The notes under the pieces: generated by a model
What the model saw: only the letters and a program-made list of their open reading frames with translations
What the model was told of the DNA's origin: nothing
The model's database searches: none
Position numbers and translations under genes: made by a program
Part shown: one piece after another, positions 36,961 to 49,489 of the stretch
Layout of the letters: each line of letters starts with the position of its first letter
Position numbering within the stretch: the first letter of the stretch is position 1
Assembly: GCA_029168955.1 (NCBI GenBank)
Contig: JAPDOI010001357.1
Coordinates: 124,001 to 188,000 of the forward strand
Source of the DNA: Aplectana chamaeleonis
Lineage: Eukaryota > Nematoda > Chromadorea > Rhabditida > Cosmocercidae
DNA: 64,000 nucleotides
Direction: 5' to 3'

Positions 36961-38280
36961 AACGCGCCGGGCGCCGAGAAAAGTGTGTTGGACCCAGCTG
37001 AGAGTGAGCAGAGCGCCGAGAAAAGTGTGTTGGACCCAACTGAGAGTGCGCCAAGCGCCGAGAAAGGTGTGTTGGACCCAACTGAGAGTGCGCCGAGCGC
37101 CGAGAAAAGTGTGTTGGACCCTGGACCCAATTGATAGTGCACCGAGCGCCGAGAAAAGTGTGTTGGACCCAACTGATAGTGCGCCGAGCGCCGAGAAAAG
37201 TGTGTTGGACCTAACTGAGAGTGAACAGAGCGCCGAGAAAAGTGTGTTGGACCACACTGATAGTGCACCGAGCGCCGGGAAAAGTGTGTTGGACCCAACT
37301 GATAGTGCACCGAGCGCCGAGAAAAGTGTGTTGGACCCAACTGAGAGTGCGCCGAGCGCCGAGAAAAGTGTGTTGGACCCAACTGGGAGTGAGCAGAGCG
37401 CCGAGAAAAGTGTGTTGGACCCAACTGAGAGTGCGCCGAGCGCCGGGAAAAGTGTGTTGGACCCAACTGATAGTGCACCGAGCGCCGAGAAAAGTGTGTT
37501 GGACCCAACTGGAAGTGAGCAGAGCGCCGAGAAAAGTGTGTTGGACCCAACTGGGAGTGCGCCGAGCGCCGAGAAAAGTGTGTTGGACACAATTGATAGT
37601 GCACCGAGCGCCGAGAAAAGTGTGTTGGACCCAACTGGGAGTGCGCCGAGCGCCGAGAAAAGTGTGTTGGACCCAACTGAAAGTGCACCGAGCGCCGAGA
37701 AAAGTGTGTTGGACCCAACTGAGAGTGCGCCGAGCGCCGAGAAAAGTGTGTTGGACCCAACTGGAAGTGAGCAGAGCGCCGAGAAAAGTGTGTTGGACCC
37801 AACTGGGAGTGCGCCGAGCGCCGAGAAAAGTGTGTTGGACACAATTGATAGTGCACCGAGCGCCGAGAAAAGTGTGTTGGACCCAACTGGGAGTGCGCCG
37901 AGCGCCGAGAAAAGTGTGTTGGACCCAACTGATAGTGCACCGAGCGCCGAGAAAAGTGTGTTGGACCCAACTGATAGTGCACCGAGCGCCGAGAAAAGTG
38001 TGTTGGACCACACTGATAGTGCACCGAGCGCCGGGAAAAGTGTGTTGGACCCAACTGATAGTGCACCGAGCGCCGAGAAAAGTGTGTTGGACCCAACTGA
38101 GAGTGCGCCGAGCGCCGAGAAAAGTGTGTTGGACCCAACTGGGAGTGAGCAGAGCGCCGAGAAAAGTGTGTTGGACCCAACTGATAGTGCACCGAGCGCC
38201 GAGAAAAGTGTGTTGGACCCAACTGATAGTGCACCGAGCGCCGGGAAAAGTGTGTTGGACCCAACTGAGAGTGCGCCAAG
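36961..38280. repeat. 42-bp minisatellite array 2 (opposite orientation to array 1)
   Basis: About 31 units. Core GAAAAGTGTGTTGGACCCAA is the reverse complement of array 1. One irregular unit near 37120 carries a 7-bp duplication. Variant units recur at 252 bp (37585 and 37837) and 756 bp (37247 and 38003), exact multiples of 42, showing higher-order duplication. Long open frames on both strands are a by-product of the period. Confidence 0.93.
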
Positions 38281-38778
38281 AAATTTTCGGAAAATTTCGG
38301 CAACTTCCTGGAAAAGGCGCATTGAGGGAGGTTATAAATGATATAAATAATTAAACTAATATAAATAAATGATGGCGTTCCGCTGCGGCTCGGTATCCCT
38401 ACAGCACTTTGAAGTACGCTCAGCAGTGGAATCGTAAGGTTTGGTGGTGTTCCGAATGTCTATTCTCTAAGCATTCCACTCGATCATATTTATCAGGACA
38501 CTAGAGTTCACATCTTACCTTGTGTGAAGCCTGAATACTATGACAAAAAAGGTGCGCTTGCACTGTAGCGCTCATTGTAACGGAAACATGTCCAGCGTAT
38601 ATTTGAGGAGAGACTGTTCAAGGGTAACTCGTCAACTATTACCTTTTACTTGCAAACGTTGCCTTCATAAAGCCTTATCAATCATATCAAAGAAGAATGT
38701 TTTGATAGCTGACCGATTACTTTTCATTCAGCATCATCGCTTCCTATGAGTAGGTGAGTGAATACTTGTTCACCTTAA

Positions 38779-39422
38779 GGCCCCGGTCATAGTTGGTGCT
38801 ATTTGCATCTGCATCCCCCCGCACCCCCAACACCCCCGCACCCCCAACACCCCCCCAACACCACCCCGGTCGATACGTATGTTTAAAATGATGGAGTGAG
38901 GTTGAGAAAATCACTCGATGCATCCAACTAGATATGACGATGATTACGTGGCCAAAAGGATTGCACCTGTTCAGAGAAATAGTGAAGGCGAGTATGGTGA
39001 AGTCACGGAGGTAGCAGTAAGGTTAGCTTTCTAGTGATACGCAATGTTTTATCATCGACCCACCCACCCGGTGATTTTCTCATCCGCCGTCATCCACGTA
39101 TTGCATGGATATCGACCTCGTCGGATACATTGAGTGATTTTCTCAACCTAACTCCATCATTTTAAACACACGTATCGACCGGGGGGTGCGGGGGTGTTGG
39201 GGGTGCGGGGGTGCGGGGGAGCGGGGGGAGGGGATACACCGAGTGATTTTCTCAGCTTCATCTCACCATGTTGTTCATACGTATCGACCGGGTGGGTGTT
39301 GGGGGGTGCGAGGTGGGGGTGCGGGGGGGATACACCGAGTGATTTTTGCATCCCATTTCCAATGCATTCTGTGTGTATCGACCGGGCTGGAGGCGCCGGC
39401 TCATCCAACTATGACCGGGGCC
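38779..39422. mobile_element. Family K MITE, larger copy with G-rich tracts
   Basis: Ends read GGCCCCGGTCATAGTTGG and its inverse. TAA flanks both sides (38776-38778 and 39423-39425), again a TNA duplication. It shares with the 31.6-kb copy the internal motif around 'tatcgaccggg'. The interior holds C-rich runs at 38815-38868 and G-rich runs at 39180-39236 and 39288-39330. Confidence 0.8.
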
Positions 39423-39429
39423 TAAGGCT

Positions 39430-39665
39430 CATTCACAGCAGGTCGCTTCGACTAGTCGCGGCACTGCCAACAGTCACAAAACCCATCGCGCCAACAGATC
39501 TTGCACTGAATTGTGGAACAGTTATCAGTTTCAGTCGCGATCGCCGAGTGACTGGGATATTTCATTGCTGGTTGAAGCGACCTGCTTGATTTTGTTGGGT
39601 CGCTTCGACTAGTCGCGTCGCTTCCATGATGGAAGCGATTCGTCTAGTCGAAACGACTAGTCCGC
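39430..39665. repeat. 'tcgcttcgactagtcgc' foldback
   Basis: The motif 'ggtcgcttcgactagtcgc' occurs at 39441 and 39599. Inverted forms at 39560-39590 and 39628-39660 make a nested foldback. Confidence 0.55.
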
Positions 39666-40581
39666 AATCTTTCGTCACAACCTTGCGTATGTGGCGCAAA
39701 ATTGCAAACGTCACAGTTCACTCGAATAAAATACGGCATGTGAAAGGGAAAAACGAGTTTTTCTTACACATTTACGATTATAGAGATGAGAAAGTTCAAT
39801 AAGGCTACCGAGAAATCACATTTCATGCAGAGCTTTTGGCAATTACTAACGTTAGTTGAAGTTTTATGTTGCTGTACAAGCAAATTTCATCTCGTCGTCT
39901 TCTGAAACCATGTCTTTGTTGAAAAAATTATGCAAGACTAATTTATCTAGAAGACAAAGGCACCGAAGTCACAAAAAATCAGGAGGAATCAGCAAAAACC
40001 GAAAAAAATTTAATCCTGCGGCGTTGTCCGCAATTGTCCGTATTTTTGACGCAAAATCGCGTCCGCCCGGGCGAGTCGAAATGAGTGGACGAAACGAGTT
40101 CAGGTCGCGGCATGGAGCGATTCCAGATCGCGGCAGTATCGTTGGTCGCTTCCACTTCAACGGTTACCGTGCAAACTGTAGTGCTCGCGAGGCGCGCACC
40201 TGATTTGATTTTAAACTGCACGTGCGCGAACCCGCGCGCCCGAAATCAGCATTCTGAGAAGAATTGGGAATTTGTTTTTTTCATTGAAAGAGCATAGAAA
40301 GTTGGGGTGAACATTAAAAACTGGTTCGGAATGACTCGCTAGTGTTCGAGAAAAATTTATGAACCCGCCAAGTTATGATGTTAATCTCCTTTTTTACAGT
40401 TGGCGTTCGCGATCTTGTTGGTACACTTAAAATCGAGCTAGGTAGCTCATTTTTGGGCAGGAGGCTGGAAATAGATGCATGTCGCTCTTATTCAAATTTG
40501 GATTTGAAAGCTCAATATTAGCGGAACCTCGAAATTGAGGTCGAAGATAGGCAAAAACATGTTTATATAAACCACCCGACG

Positions 40582-41035
40582 TTCACCTATCCTTAAAAAT
40601 GAACTATCGAAATTCAACGCAGTTACTGATAGGCTCCCAAACAAGATTGTGCTCCCTTGGGTTCATGAATACGGCCACAGAAGGGGTGCAAGGCTTGACT
40701 GCCAATGGGACAGAGTAAATGTACATCATTTAAAAGATAAAATGAACAAGTTCTTGATGACTTTCATGTCCTTTTTATTAAAGGGGAAACCGAAAACAGA
40801 ATGGTCAGAATGGGGGAAATTAGAACATCTATTGGAAAATCGAAAAATCTGCACACGCCTGGTTGCAATGTGGCAACTGATCATGGCGCACTCGAATAAT
40901 CTTTTTTATTGCAGTGACTATGAGAGGCGAAAATTTTTTAATGATCATCGCGCGACGATAAAAAAGAAGAAGGATCACGAAGGAAAGGCCTACACAACGA
41001 GGATGCTATATGAAGCCTTGGAAAATGATCAGTGA
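40582..41035 (+). CDS. Unrecognised open frame, about 150 codons, inside the 9,955-bp insertion
   Basis: Open from after a stop at 40579-40581 to TGA at 41033-41035; the first ATG would be at 40649. The product is basic and tryptophan-containing (KPKTEWSEWGKLEHLL, LVAMWQLIMAHSNN, FYCSDYERRKFFNDHRAT). I do not recognise a family and see no catalytic motif. It is not repeat-derived by composition, unlike other frames nearby. It could be a fragment of a transposon protein, or chance. No splice partners were identified. Confidence 0.3.
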
Positions 41036-41149
41036 ATCGGATTTCTACTCCTGTCCAGAAGACTAGAAATCAAACTCAAGCCATTCATACTGCACGCGTC
41101 AAGAGCATACGACAGTATTCAATTTCGTGTTCCGTACCCAATTAGACAT

Positions 41150-41655
41150 TGCAGTTCGAAATCGAAGCGTAACTCAGATAGTGCGTCCTGAATGACTGCA
41201 CTGGACAGAAATCTAGGGGACGTCAGCAAAACTGAACATTATCACGCTTTTTCAGATGGAAAATGTCCTAATAGAATGCTTCTAAAGTACAGAAAAATTT
41301 CGCAAAAACACTTTTGATTCTTAACAGCCTGATCATTCACTAACGAATAACGGTGCTCGGCACTTGCTATACATGTGCTTTCATGGATACAAAATCAAAA
41401 GGTGATTTTGTACCCTGGGAAGCACATGTATAGTAAGCGCCGAGACCCGTTGTTCGTCAGTGAATGATCAGGATGTTTAAAAATAAACGTGTTTTTGCCA
41501 AATTTTTATGTCCTTTAGAAGCATTCTATTAGAAAATTTTCTATCTGAAAAATCGTGATAATGTTCAGTTTTGCTGACGCCCCCTAGATTTCTGTTCAGT
41601 GCAGTTATTCAGCCCGCAAGGTATGATTTCCGCGTCGATTTTGAACTGCAAGATC
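41150..41655. mobile_element. Large foldback element
   Basis: Arms of about 200 bp: 'ctgcactggacagaaatcta' pairs with 'tagatttctgttcagtgcag', and 'gcctgatcattcactaacga' pairs with 'tcgtcagtgaatgatcagg'. The centre is near 41405. Confidence 0.82.
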
Positions 41656-41869
41656 GGAGTTGATGCGAAACGCCTACTTTTACCACTTTACTATCCCAAA
41701 TCAGAATCGTTCCCTTTACTATCCCTTGACGCGAGCTGAACGCTAGCCATTATTGCAAATGTTATTCTTCGTTGATTGTTAAATTGATCCATTTCTTTCG
41801 TTATTTGACCTTTTTTACAAAGGATGAATAGGATAAATGGCTGCGCTGCTTGTTCTGACTTCATGCGCT

Positions 41870-42136
41870 AGAGTTTTCCTTAATATGCCTAAATTCTGCC
41901 AAATTACGACACAAAAATGTGGGTGTTTCCGGCTAAATTCTGCCCCATAAAGATGCTCAACGTTGTGTTTTTTAACCCAAACTTCGAAAAAGGTTTAGTT
42001 AGGGCTCTTGACACAAGTCTCAGGCCGTTTTTCGCTAATAGGAGGTATAGTGGTTATTCCAGGTGTAATTCCTAAATTGCGAAACATGCAATTGCGAAAA
42101 CTGCGTCTAAGGCTCGTGATTCGATCCTGAGATTTA
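41870..42136 (+). repeat. Left inverted arm around the LINE
   Basis: About 265 bp, matched in inverted orientation by 46109-46395 (for example 'ggctcgtgattcgatcctgag' here and its reverse complement there). The arm abuts a (TA)n tract. The pair brackets the LINE and two further (TA)n tracts. Confidence 0.8.
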
Positions 42137-42646
<510 letters not shown>

Positions 42647-42684
42647 CTTACTTGACTTAATCGGTTGGCTTTCGCCTGACGCGG

Positions 42685-43980
42685 TCATTCCGCATCTTCA
42701 CCGAAGTGTGCCGTCCTAGTAGTCAGCCGTGTCCATTTTTCACGGTTTTCAGCCACAAGTTGAACACATTCCATCCAACTGTCACTATTCCATTTCCTGC
42801 GAAACGGAACATAGCGCTTGAACTGTCTTTCAATGCCGAGTGACTTTAAATCCTCTTTAACCACATCCGTCCAGAACTTTCGCCTACGCCCAGGTGGCCG
42901 TTTCCAGACAGGATTTGGAAGCATTTTTAAAGCGTGTTGTACGAGACGATCCGGCGTTCTTCTTAGTATATGCCCGAGCAGTCGAAGTCGACTTTCCATT
43001 GCTGCTTGAGATGGCGTTAGGAGATGCTGGCACCTCCTTCGTGTCAAGCGTTGATGTACTGCGTCGATTTCCTTGTAAAGGTCTTCGTTATGGCATACAC
43101 GCGGCCAGAAATATCCAAGCAAACGCCTAAAAAGCTCCCTCTCCGTGCAATCCAACCTTTCCATCCTGCGTTTTCAAAAGCTGCCCACGTCTCGATCCGT
43201 ACATCATGATAGGGCGAATAGCGGATAGGTAGACGCGCAACTTGACTTCCTTCGCGATGGTGGTAGACCACAAACACTTGGTTAGAGAATTGAATGCAGA
43301 CGTAGCTTTCGCACATCGTTGTCGAATATCCGCTGCATAACTACCATCGTTCTTCAGCAAACAGCCCAAATAACAGAAATCGTCCACCAGTTCGATACGT
43401 TGTCCGTCCACACAAACTCCAGTTGAAGGCCTCTGAGAGACCCACATCTGCTTGCATTTGTCGGGACGAAGACGAAGTCCATAGGCTGCGGCATACTTCG
43501 AAACGAGGTTCACAATCCTTTGCAGTTTTGCGTTGTTTTCAGCGAATAACACAATGTCGTCGGCGTACTCCAGGTCGACAAGGGAGCGTCCTGATGGTGT
43601 TAGGATCACATCCGCAGGAAACTGTTCTGCAACTCTACGCATGATGTCATCAACGGCGAAGTTGAAAAGAAAAGGTCCTGCAACGGCTCCTTGCCTTACT
43701 CCTGTTTTCACCTCGAAAGCTGACGTAAATCCGACAGGTGTACGAACTGCTGCTGTTGTTCCTTTGTTCATGTCCTCGATTAACCGAACATACTTTTCCG
43801 GGACTCCATCTGCTCGAAGAGCATTGAGCAATCGATCACGATGAGGAGAGTCGAACGCGGCTTCAAAGTCCACAAAAAGCAAGCTGTAATGGCTTCGAAT
43901 ACCGCTGCCACGATTCAATTACTCTTCTCACGACGAACACTTGGTCGATGGTCGATCTTCCAGGTCGAAAACCGGCTTGC
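42685..43980 (-). pseudogene. LINE protein part 2: reverse transcriptase and C-terminal region
   Basis: RT continues with AGFRPGRST-type sequence (about 43930-43980), then FVDFEAAFDS (motif A), GVRQGAVAGPFLFNF and catalytic YADDIVLF (about 43560), followed by GLRLRPDKCKQMW and FCYLGCLL. At least one more frame change occurs before the C-terminal stretch RRLLGYFWPRVCHNEDLY...RLRLLGHILRR (42685-43164), which is typical of RTE C-termini. Together with the upstream part this would be about 1,000 residues if uninterrupted, a normal RTE length. Confidence 0.82.
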
Positions 43981-45711
43981 TCATCTCTGGTCGTTCCTTC
44001 CACGATGTTTGATAAGTCGCTCGAGAATGATACGTTCTAAAACCTTGTACATGACACGAAGTAGAGAGATTCCTCTGTAGTTCTTAGGATCCGTGACGGA
44101 TAGCTTCTTGTGAAGAGGTACGATGATCGCATGTCTCCACGAATCGGGTATCCTTTCGCTCATCCATATGGCACGGATGGTGTTGGTCATTTCACGAATC
44201 CCAGACGGAGGAAGAGCTTTCAGCATTTCAGCAGTGATGTTGTCATCTCCACCTGCCTTTCCATTCTTCATTTTCCGGACACAATCCAAAACTTCAGACT
44301 CAGTCGGCGGTTCCTCACTGACATCGTAATGTGCTCTCTGAACATGCGGGAGCTCAGGTACTGATGGCGCTGGACGATTCAGTAGTGAACTGAAGTAATC
44401 CTTCCATATTGGCAGCGTCGCATCACCAACTGCAACTCCATTGGTAGTGTTCAAGACAGGAGAACATCTCTTCATCTTCCCGCTATACTGTCGCAGCAAC
44501 GTGTAGGCTTTCCTCGGATTCTTCTCCTCCCAAGCCTTCTCGAACTCCTTAGCTCTACACGTCCACTCTCGTTCGCGGTCACTTTGAAGCTGCCGACGCA
44601 ACTTCCTCCTCAGACGCTTCTCCTCCACGAAGTTTCCTGCAGTTCGGAGAGCACATACTCTGTTGTAGGTAGATGTTGTTTCTTCTGAGACGTAGGCGAA
44701 CTTCTTCTTAGGCTGTACAACCGGGAGTGCCTCTTTCGAAGCGTCCTGGATGCACTTGACAAAAGAATCCGCGTCGCAAAGTTTCTTCTTAGTCCGTACT
44801 CCGATGTGAATAGAAACGCGTTGTCGGAAATTCCTTCTGCACTCTTCATCTCTGAGACTTGTCATGTCAATCCTCTGGAGAGGCTGAGCCCCTCGCTTCC
44901 TCTTATGAATCCTCGCAGTGAAGTTCAACAGAACAGGACGGTGATCCGAATCGAATGCGACATCCCACACAGCTCTAGATCTTCGAATGTCCGATACTGG
45001 AATATTCCTCGTCAGGACATAGTCAAGCTGTAGTTTCAAAGTTGTCATCTTCCGCTTCCGCTGCTCTTCTGGAGATAGCCGGGTTGGTCCCTGCCACGTA
45101 AGCTGATGGCGGCGATGATTCCTCTTGAATGTCGATGCAATAATCAGACCACTGCGTTCACAAAAGTCGACAAGGCGGTAGCCATTGTCCGATGTTTGCT
45201 CCACTGGGTAGAACCATTTACCGAGTACTTCGGATTCCTGATCAAGTCCCATCTTCGCATTTGCGTCAATCCCCACGACAACAGCATGTTGACAAGGTAT
45301 CCTGGCCAGCAACGTATTGAGTTCCTCATAAAACGCATCCTTCGAATTGTCTTCGGTGGTTTCAGTGGGCGCATGAGCACTCACTATCCACAGATTGAAT
45401 CCTCTGTGATCCCGCAGTCGTACGAATGCATTCCGACACGACGTTGAGCCGAACTCCTTGACCATACCATTGAAATCCTTCCTTACAGCTATTGCACAGA
45501 ATCCCACTCTCCTATCGTTAGCGTTACCGCAGTAGATGGTGTACTCTCCGACGCTGATGACGGGTCTATCCCTGAGGCGGGTTTCCTGCAAAGCAGCAAA
45601 CGGTGCATGGAAATAGCTCAGAAGTCTGGATAGCGCAGTTTTTTGGATATCACTCGACAGCGATCGACAGTTCAGGGTGGCGAAATTGTGGCTTGTGGCC
45701 AAAGACTCCAT
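43981..45711 (-). pseudogene. LINE protein part 1: AP endonuclease and start of RT
   Basis: A 576-codon frame with the APE-type endonuclease: LQET (41-44), SAHAPTE (111-117), GIDAN (147-151), LDYV (229-232) and SDHRPVLLNF (255-264). The catalytic E, D, N, D and H residues are all present. The RT begins with NGKAGGDDNI and NYRGISLL near the end. The frame ends at 43981 by a frameshift just before the conserved RT motif 'AGFRPGRST', which lies in another frame at about 43930-43980. As a family it nicks target DNA to prime reverse transcription. Broken here. Confidence 0.85.
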
Positions 45712-45923
45712 GACTCCCTAGGTACGGATCCTAAGGTGTTATGGACCAGAGGCCTTAGTGTGCCGGACGGCGACAACTTTATGCAATGTGCGGGATACTT
45801 TCGCGATATAGTTGTGCACGCTATATCGCTCGAACGTTCCCTGTGTACACTCAAACGTCTGCTGGGTTCAGTAGGAAGCAGGGCACCAACGTATAGGTAC
45901 TCAACAGACTTGTATACACACCC

Positions 45924-46395
<472 letters not shown>

Positions 46396-46628
46396 GTAGA
46401 TTACAGGGGAAAACTCACCCGTAATACGGGAGAATTCTGGTGATTTACGGGAGTTTTCCAGCAGAATTCGAGAGAATTCTGGTAGATTACTAGAGAATTA
46501 TGGCAGATTACTAGAGAATTCTGGTAGATTACTTGAAAATTACCGATAATTTTGGGAGAAATTCCGCCAGAAAGAAGCGGTAAAGTACTCGAATTTTCAG
46601 GAAATCTGGTAGATTTTTTTTTGCTGAG

Positions 46629-47144
46629 GTGAATGAGGCCTTCGCCAGAGATGTTAACACAGTTGTCCGCGGTTCTTCTCTTCCCCTTCGCCTGGTGTTC
46701 CGTCCACCACCCTCATTACGACAACTCTTAACGTCCTCGAGACCCTACGAAGATCGATGTGACAGAGGTGCCTGCACATATTGCACAGGAAGTGAAAAAA
46801 TCTGTCAACTACGTGATGTGGTCTACAGGGTGCAATGTGAGATGTGTGGAGAATTCTATATCGGGGAGACAGGAAGACCATTGAGATTTCGATTGGATGA
46901 GCACTTCAGAGCGTTACGTTCACCAAACTCCTATCCATGCAGTGCCTTTTCCAGACATCGGACTCTTCGCCACCTCGACGGTGCTGTACCAAGAATGACA
47001 GCCAGCGTCTTACATAGAAACATCTCGGACACGGTAGAGAGGAAAATAAAAGAAGCGATAGAGATAAAGAAATGGAGACCGCCCATGAACAACCGTGAAG
47101 AAATGAAGGAAGCGCTGAGACTGCTAACAACGCATCTGGATTAG
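46629..47144 (+). pseudogene. PLE copy, GIY-YIG endonuclease part (continuation of the 35970-36673 copy)
   Basis: The frame resumes at NEAFARDVNTVV, exactly where the 36673 fragment stops. It runs through PPPSLRQLLTSSRPYEDRC, the CTYC cysteine pair, VYRVQC and FYIGETGRPL to a normal stop at 47142-47144. It differs from the minus-strand copy at few positions (for example CEMCG for CEKCG, and HLD for HPD at the end). It encodes the C-terminal GIY-YIG endonuclease half only. The 3' tail runs to about 47490 with a second copy of the hammerhead-like motif. Confidence 0.88.
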
Positions 47145-47490
47145 GCAGTGATACTTGACCCGTGACCATCCACACGACATTGGTCGCCCAACCGGTCACT
47201 TGTCGTTAGCCCTGGGTTAGGGTCGGTCGTCTTCTGCAACCGCTTTCAAAAACAAAAACACCCAACCCGGTCAGACAATTTTCTCTTTACTGCCGTATCC
47301 TTATCGGTTTCTGATAGCACTTTATTTGAGCAATTGCCTTATAGTGTACTGTAATGAATTACAGCCTGACGAAGGGTCTACGACCCGAAACGTCGCAATA
47401 AAGAGGTTAAAGAAGATCAATCTCTACGCAGTCGAGCTTCAAAACTACGTGTGAACAAATTGTTAATATGAAGCTCAGGAACTCTTCAAT
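47145..47490 (+). mobile_element. 3' untranslated tail of the + strand PLE copy
   Basis: Inverted counterpart of 33433-33745. It contains the CTGTAATGAATTACAG hairpin (47349-47364), the CTGACGA...GAAAC core (47366-47391) and an AATAAAG motif shortly after. The two copies are alike up to about 47462. About 30 further bases separate that point from the 14-bp direct repeat at 47491-47504. Confidence 0.7.
47349..47391 (+). ncRNA. Hammerhead-ribozyme-like core in PLE 3' region
   Basis: Seen directly: a 6-bp hairpin (CTGTAA/TTACAG, loop TGAA), one extra C, then box CTGACGA (47366-47372), a stem GGGTC-TAC-GACCC, and box GAAAC ending at 47391. CUGANGA plus stem II plus GAAA is the catalytic-core layout of hammerhead ribozymes, which are known in Penelope-like elements. 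A GUA triplet sits just 5' of the hairpin and could be the NUH cleavage site. The extra C and the weak stem III leave activity uncertain. Confidence 0.5.
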
Positions 47491-47504
47491 ACCGAGTGCC
47501 GATT

Positions 47505-48189
47505 GGTGGATAACTCCGTTCCCATGCATTCGATAGATTTGAGGTGTAATTGCCAATTGCCAGCTAAATGCCAGTTGTCACCAAGCCGTTGAGCAACTGG
47601 CAAATTTTCGAGAGCTGTCCGCTGCTCTCACTGTCTGAGAGGCAAGACCAATTTTCGAAAGTCCATACTTGACTGGTGAGGTTCCCTTGTAAGATAGGGT
47701 GGAGTGGCCGGTATAGGCGAATGATGTTTTCAATGCAATTGGGCATACTATCTACTTGTGATTCTCAGCTGTTTCGCCCACGCGACTTTCCCGCTAGTTA
47801 AGGGCCGGAGTTCTATAGAAGGGGTGGGGTTTATTACTACAGGCTTTAGAGTGCTTTTGACGTTTTCGTGGTTTTTTCTCACCCCCCTTTTGTTCTGTTT
47901 CTTTCCTTCAATACTCTCTTTAGCAGCGCTGGCCGCAGCGGCAAAAACATCCTTAGAAACCCGAAATAAAATGGAAATCCCTTATTTACGCACGAAGGAA
48001 AGCTCCTGCACGCATCTGAAAATTAAACATACAAACTAGAAGGAAAAAAGAAGGTGGAAAAATCAAAATTCACCTCAGGTATCAATATCACACTATTTTT
48101 GGATGTTTTTTTGCAGTAACTGCAGTTTAACGTCGCAGTGCACGTTATGGTATGTTTACACAAGAAGCTGAGTTCATCGCGAAACGCTT
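47505..48189. other. Intergenic, no gene seen
   Basis: No motif or repeat recognised apart from T- and A-rich runs. Confidence 0.5.
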
Positions 48190-48420
48190 GGCTCCGGGAG
48201 AGATTGTACTTACCAGCATATTCCCTTTTCGGGGAAGCGCCTTATCGCACTGCACCACCGAAGCCCCAGCTTCGCTCTCACTCAACTGCTCGATAAATCT
48301 TCGCCGAAGCAATCGAAGCACCGAGCAGTTGAGTGAGAGCGGCGTTTGGGCTTCGGTGGTGCAGTGCGATAAGACGCTGTCCCGGAAAGGGAACATGCGG
48401 GTTCAATCTCGCGCGGAGCC
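48190..48420. mobile_element. Foldback element with GGCTCCG ends
   Basis: Arms GGCTCCGGGAGAGATTG and GGCTCCGCGCGAGATTG (right end read inverted), then 'tgcaccaccgaag' pairs with 'cttcggtggtgca', and 'ctcactcaactgctcg' pairs with 'cgagcagttgagtgag'. Confidence 0.75.
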
Positions 48421-49489
48421 CAGCGTTTTGAGATCAACTCAGCACCTTGTGTAAATCAAGTATCCTTTATTTTTATTATTCCAATCAGTGACGAAATTTG
48501 GCAATGCGCCACAATGGACCGCATACTTGAGGGGTCTGCAATACCTCCTGATCATTTTATTTTAGAAGTTGTTTCTAGGCATTTTCGAACCCCTATGGTA
48601 TGGCAAATTAAAAGCTGGTCTGAGCAAACTGTGACTTTGAATGGATGGGGCATACGCAATATTAGAATAGCAACGCTGGAGACAACGTCGCCACAACTTT
48701 GCGAGGTCTTGGTGCTTTACGCCGCGACACTCAAACCTCTCGCCCGACCAATGCGACTCTGCAGGGCCCTTCATTTTAGACAGTCCAGCTGCAAGTGGGC
48801 ACGGCCCTTGCCTCCCCCCCCCATCTACGAGGACGACGTTTCCTACAGGATACGATCAAGGTCTAGGTCTGAAGCATGAAGGCCAACCCTGCTGCAGTTC
48901 ATAACAAGGACACCATAAATGCCACTGCATACGAGGAAGCTTTTCCCGCCGTGGGCCATGGGTAGATCCTGGTAAAATCCCACAGTGGAGTGACACAAGT
49001 TCATCGTTCAGGACCGGTCTCAAAAGATGCCTTCCCTTTCCATGAGGTAAGGCGCCTGGTATGTACGCTCTGAGGTATTTCTAGTAAGCTCTTGCTTTCA
49101 ACTGTCACGCGGTCGCTTTTTCGTCGGAACATCCTTAGCACCAGTAATGTTTCATCGAGGCCCGTCGCTCCGCTGCTGGCAACAATCGAAACCGAGACAT
49201 TTCTAGTGCTTTCCCAAAGTTTATACCTGCTGATTGGCTTATTAGCTGGTATTATTTGGAGAACAATAGATTGATTTTTTAGAAATACTCGATGTGTTTT
49301 CAAGGGAGTATTCATACACATCAATTTAATTCCACTTCTTTTCCAGTTAGGTGCACCCTACCCTCTGCTACCATAGTGGAGAACTCATGTTGAGGATTTG
49401 CTAGCACAGCTCAGTTGGAGCCATTTTCCTTTCGCTCTGACATTGCCGCTGGACTCTTCATACCTTCCGCCAAAGCGCTTTTGGAAACT
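48421..49489. other. Intergenic, no gene seen
   Basis: A 121-codon + frame (48514-48879) has no recognisable motif and is not called. Confidence 0.5.

Noticed and set aside
36961..38280. CRISPR-like array
   Set aside because: Units are contiguous 42-bp tandem copies with no unique spacers, in a eukaryotic context.
36810..38354. Large repetitive proteins encoded by the 42-bp array
   Set aside because: Open on both strands only because the unit is 14 codons and stop-poor. No frame is privileged, and the same satellite occurs inverted at 11 kb.
48152..48454. 100-codon frame at 48.2 kb
   Set aside because: Generated by the palindromic foldback; the opposite strand has a mirror frame.
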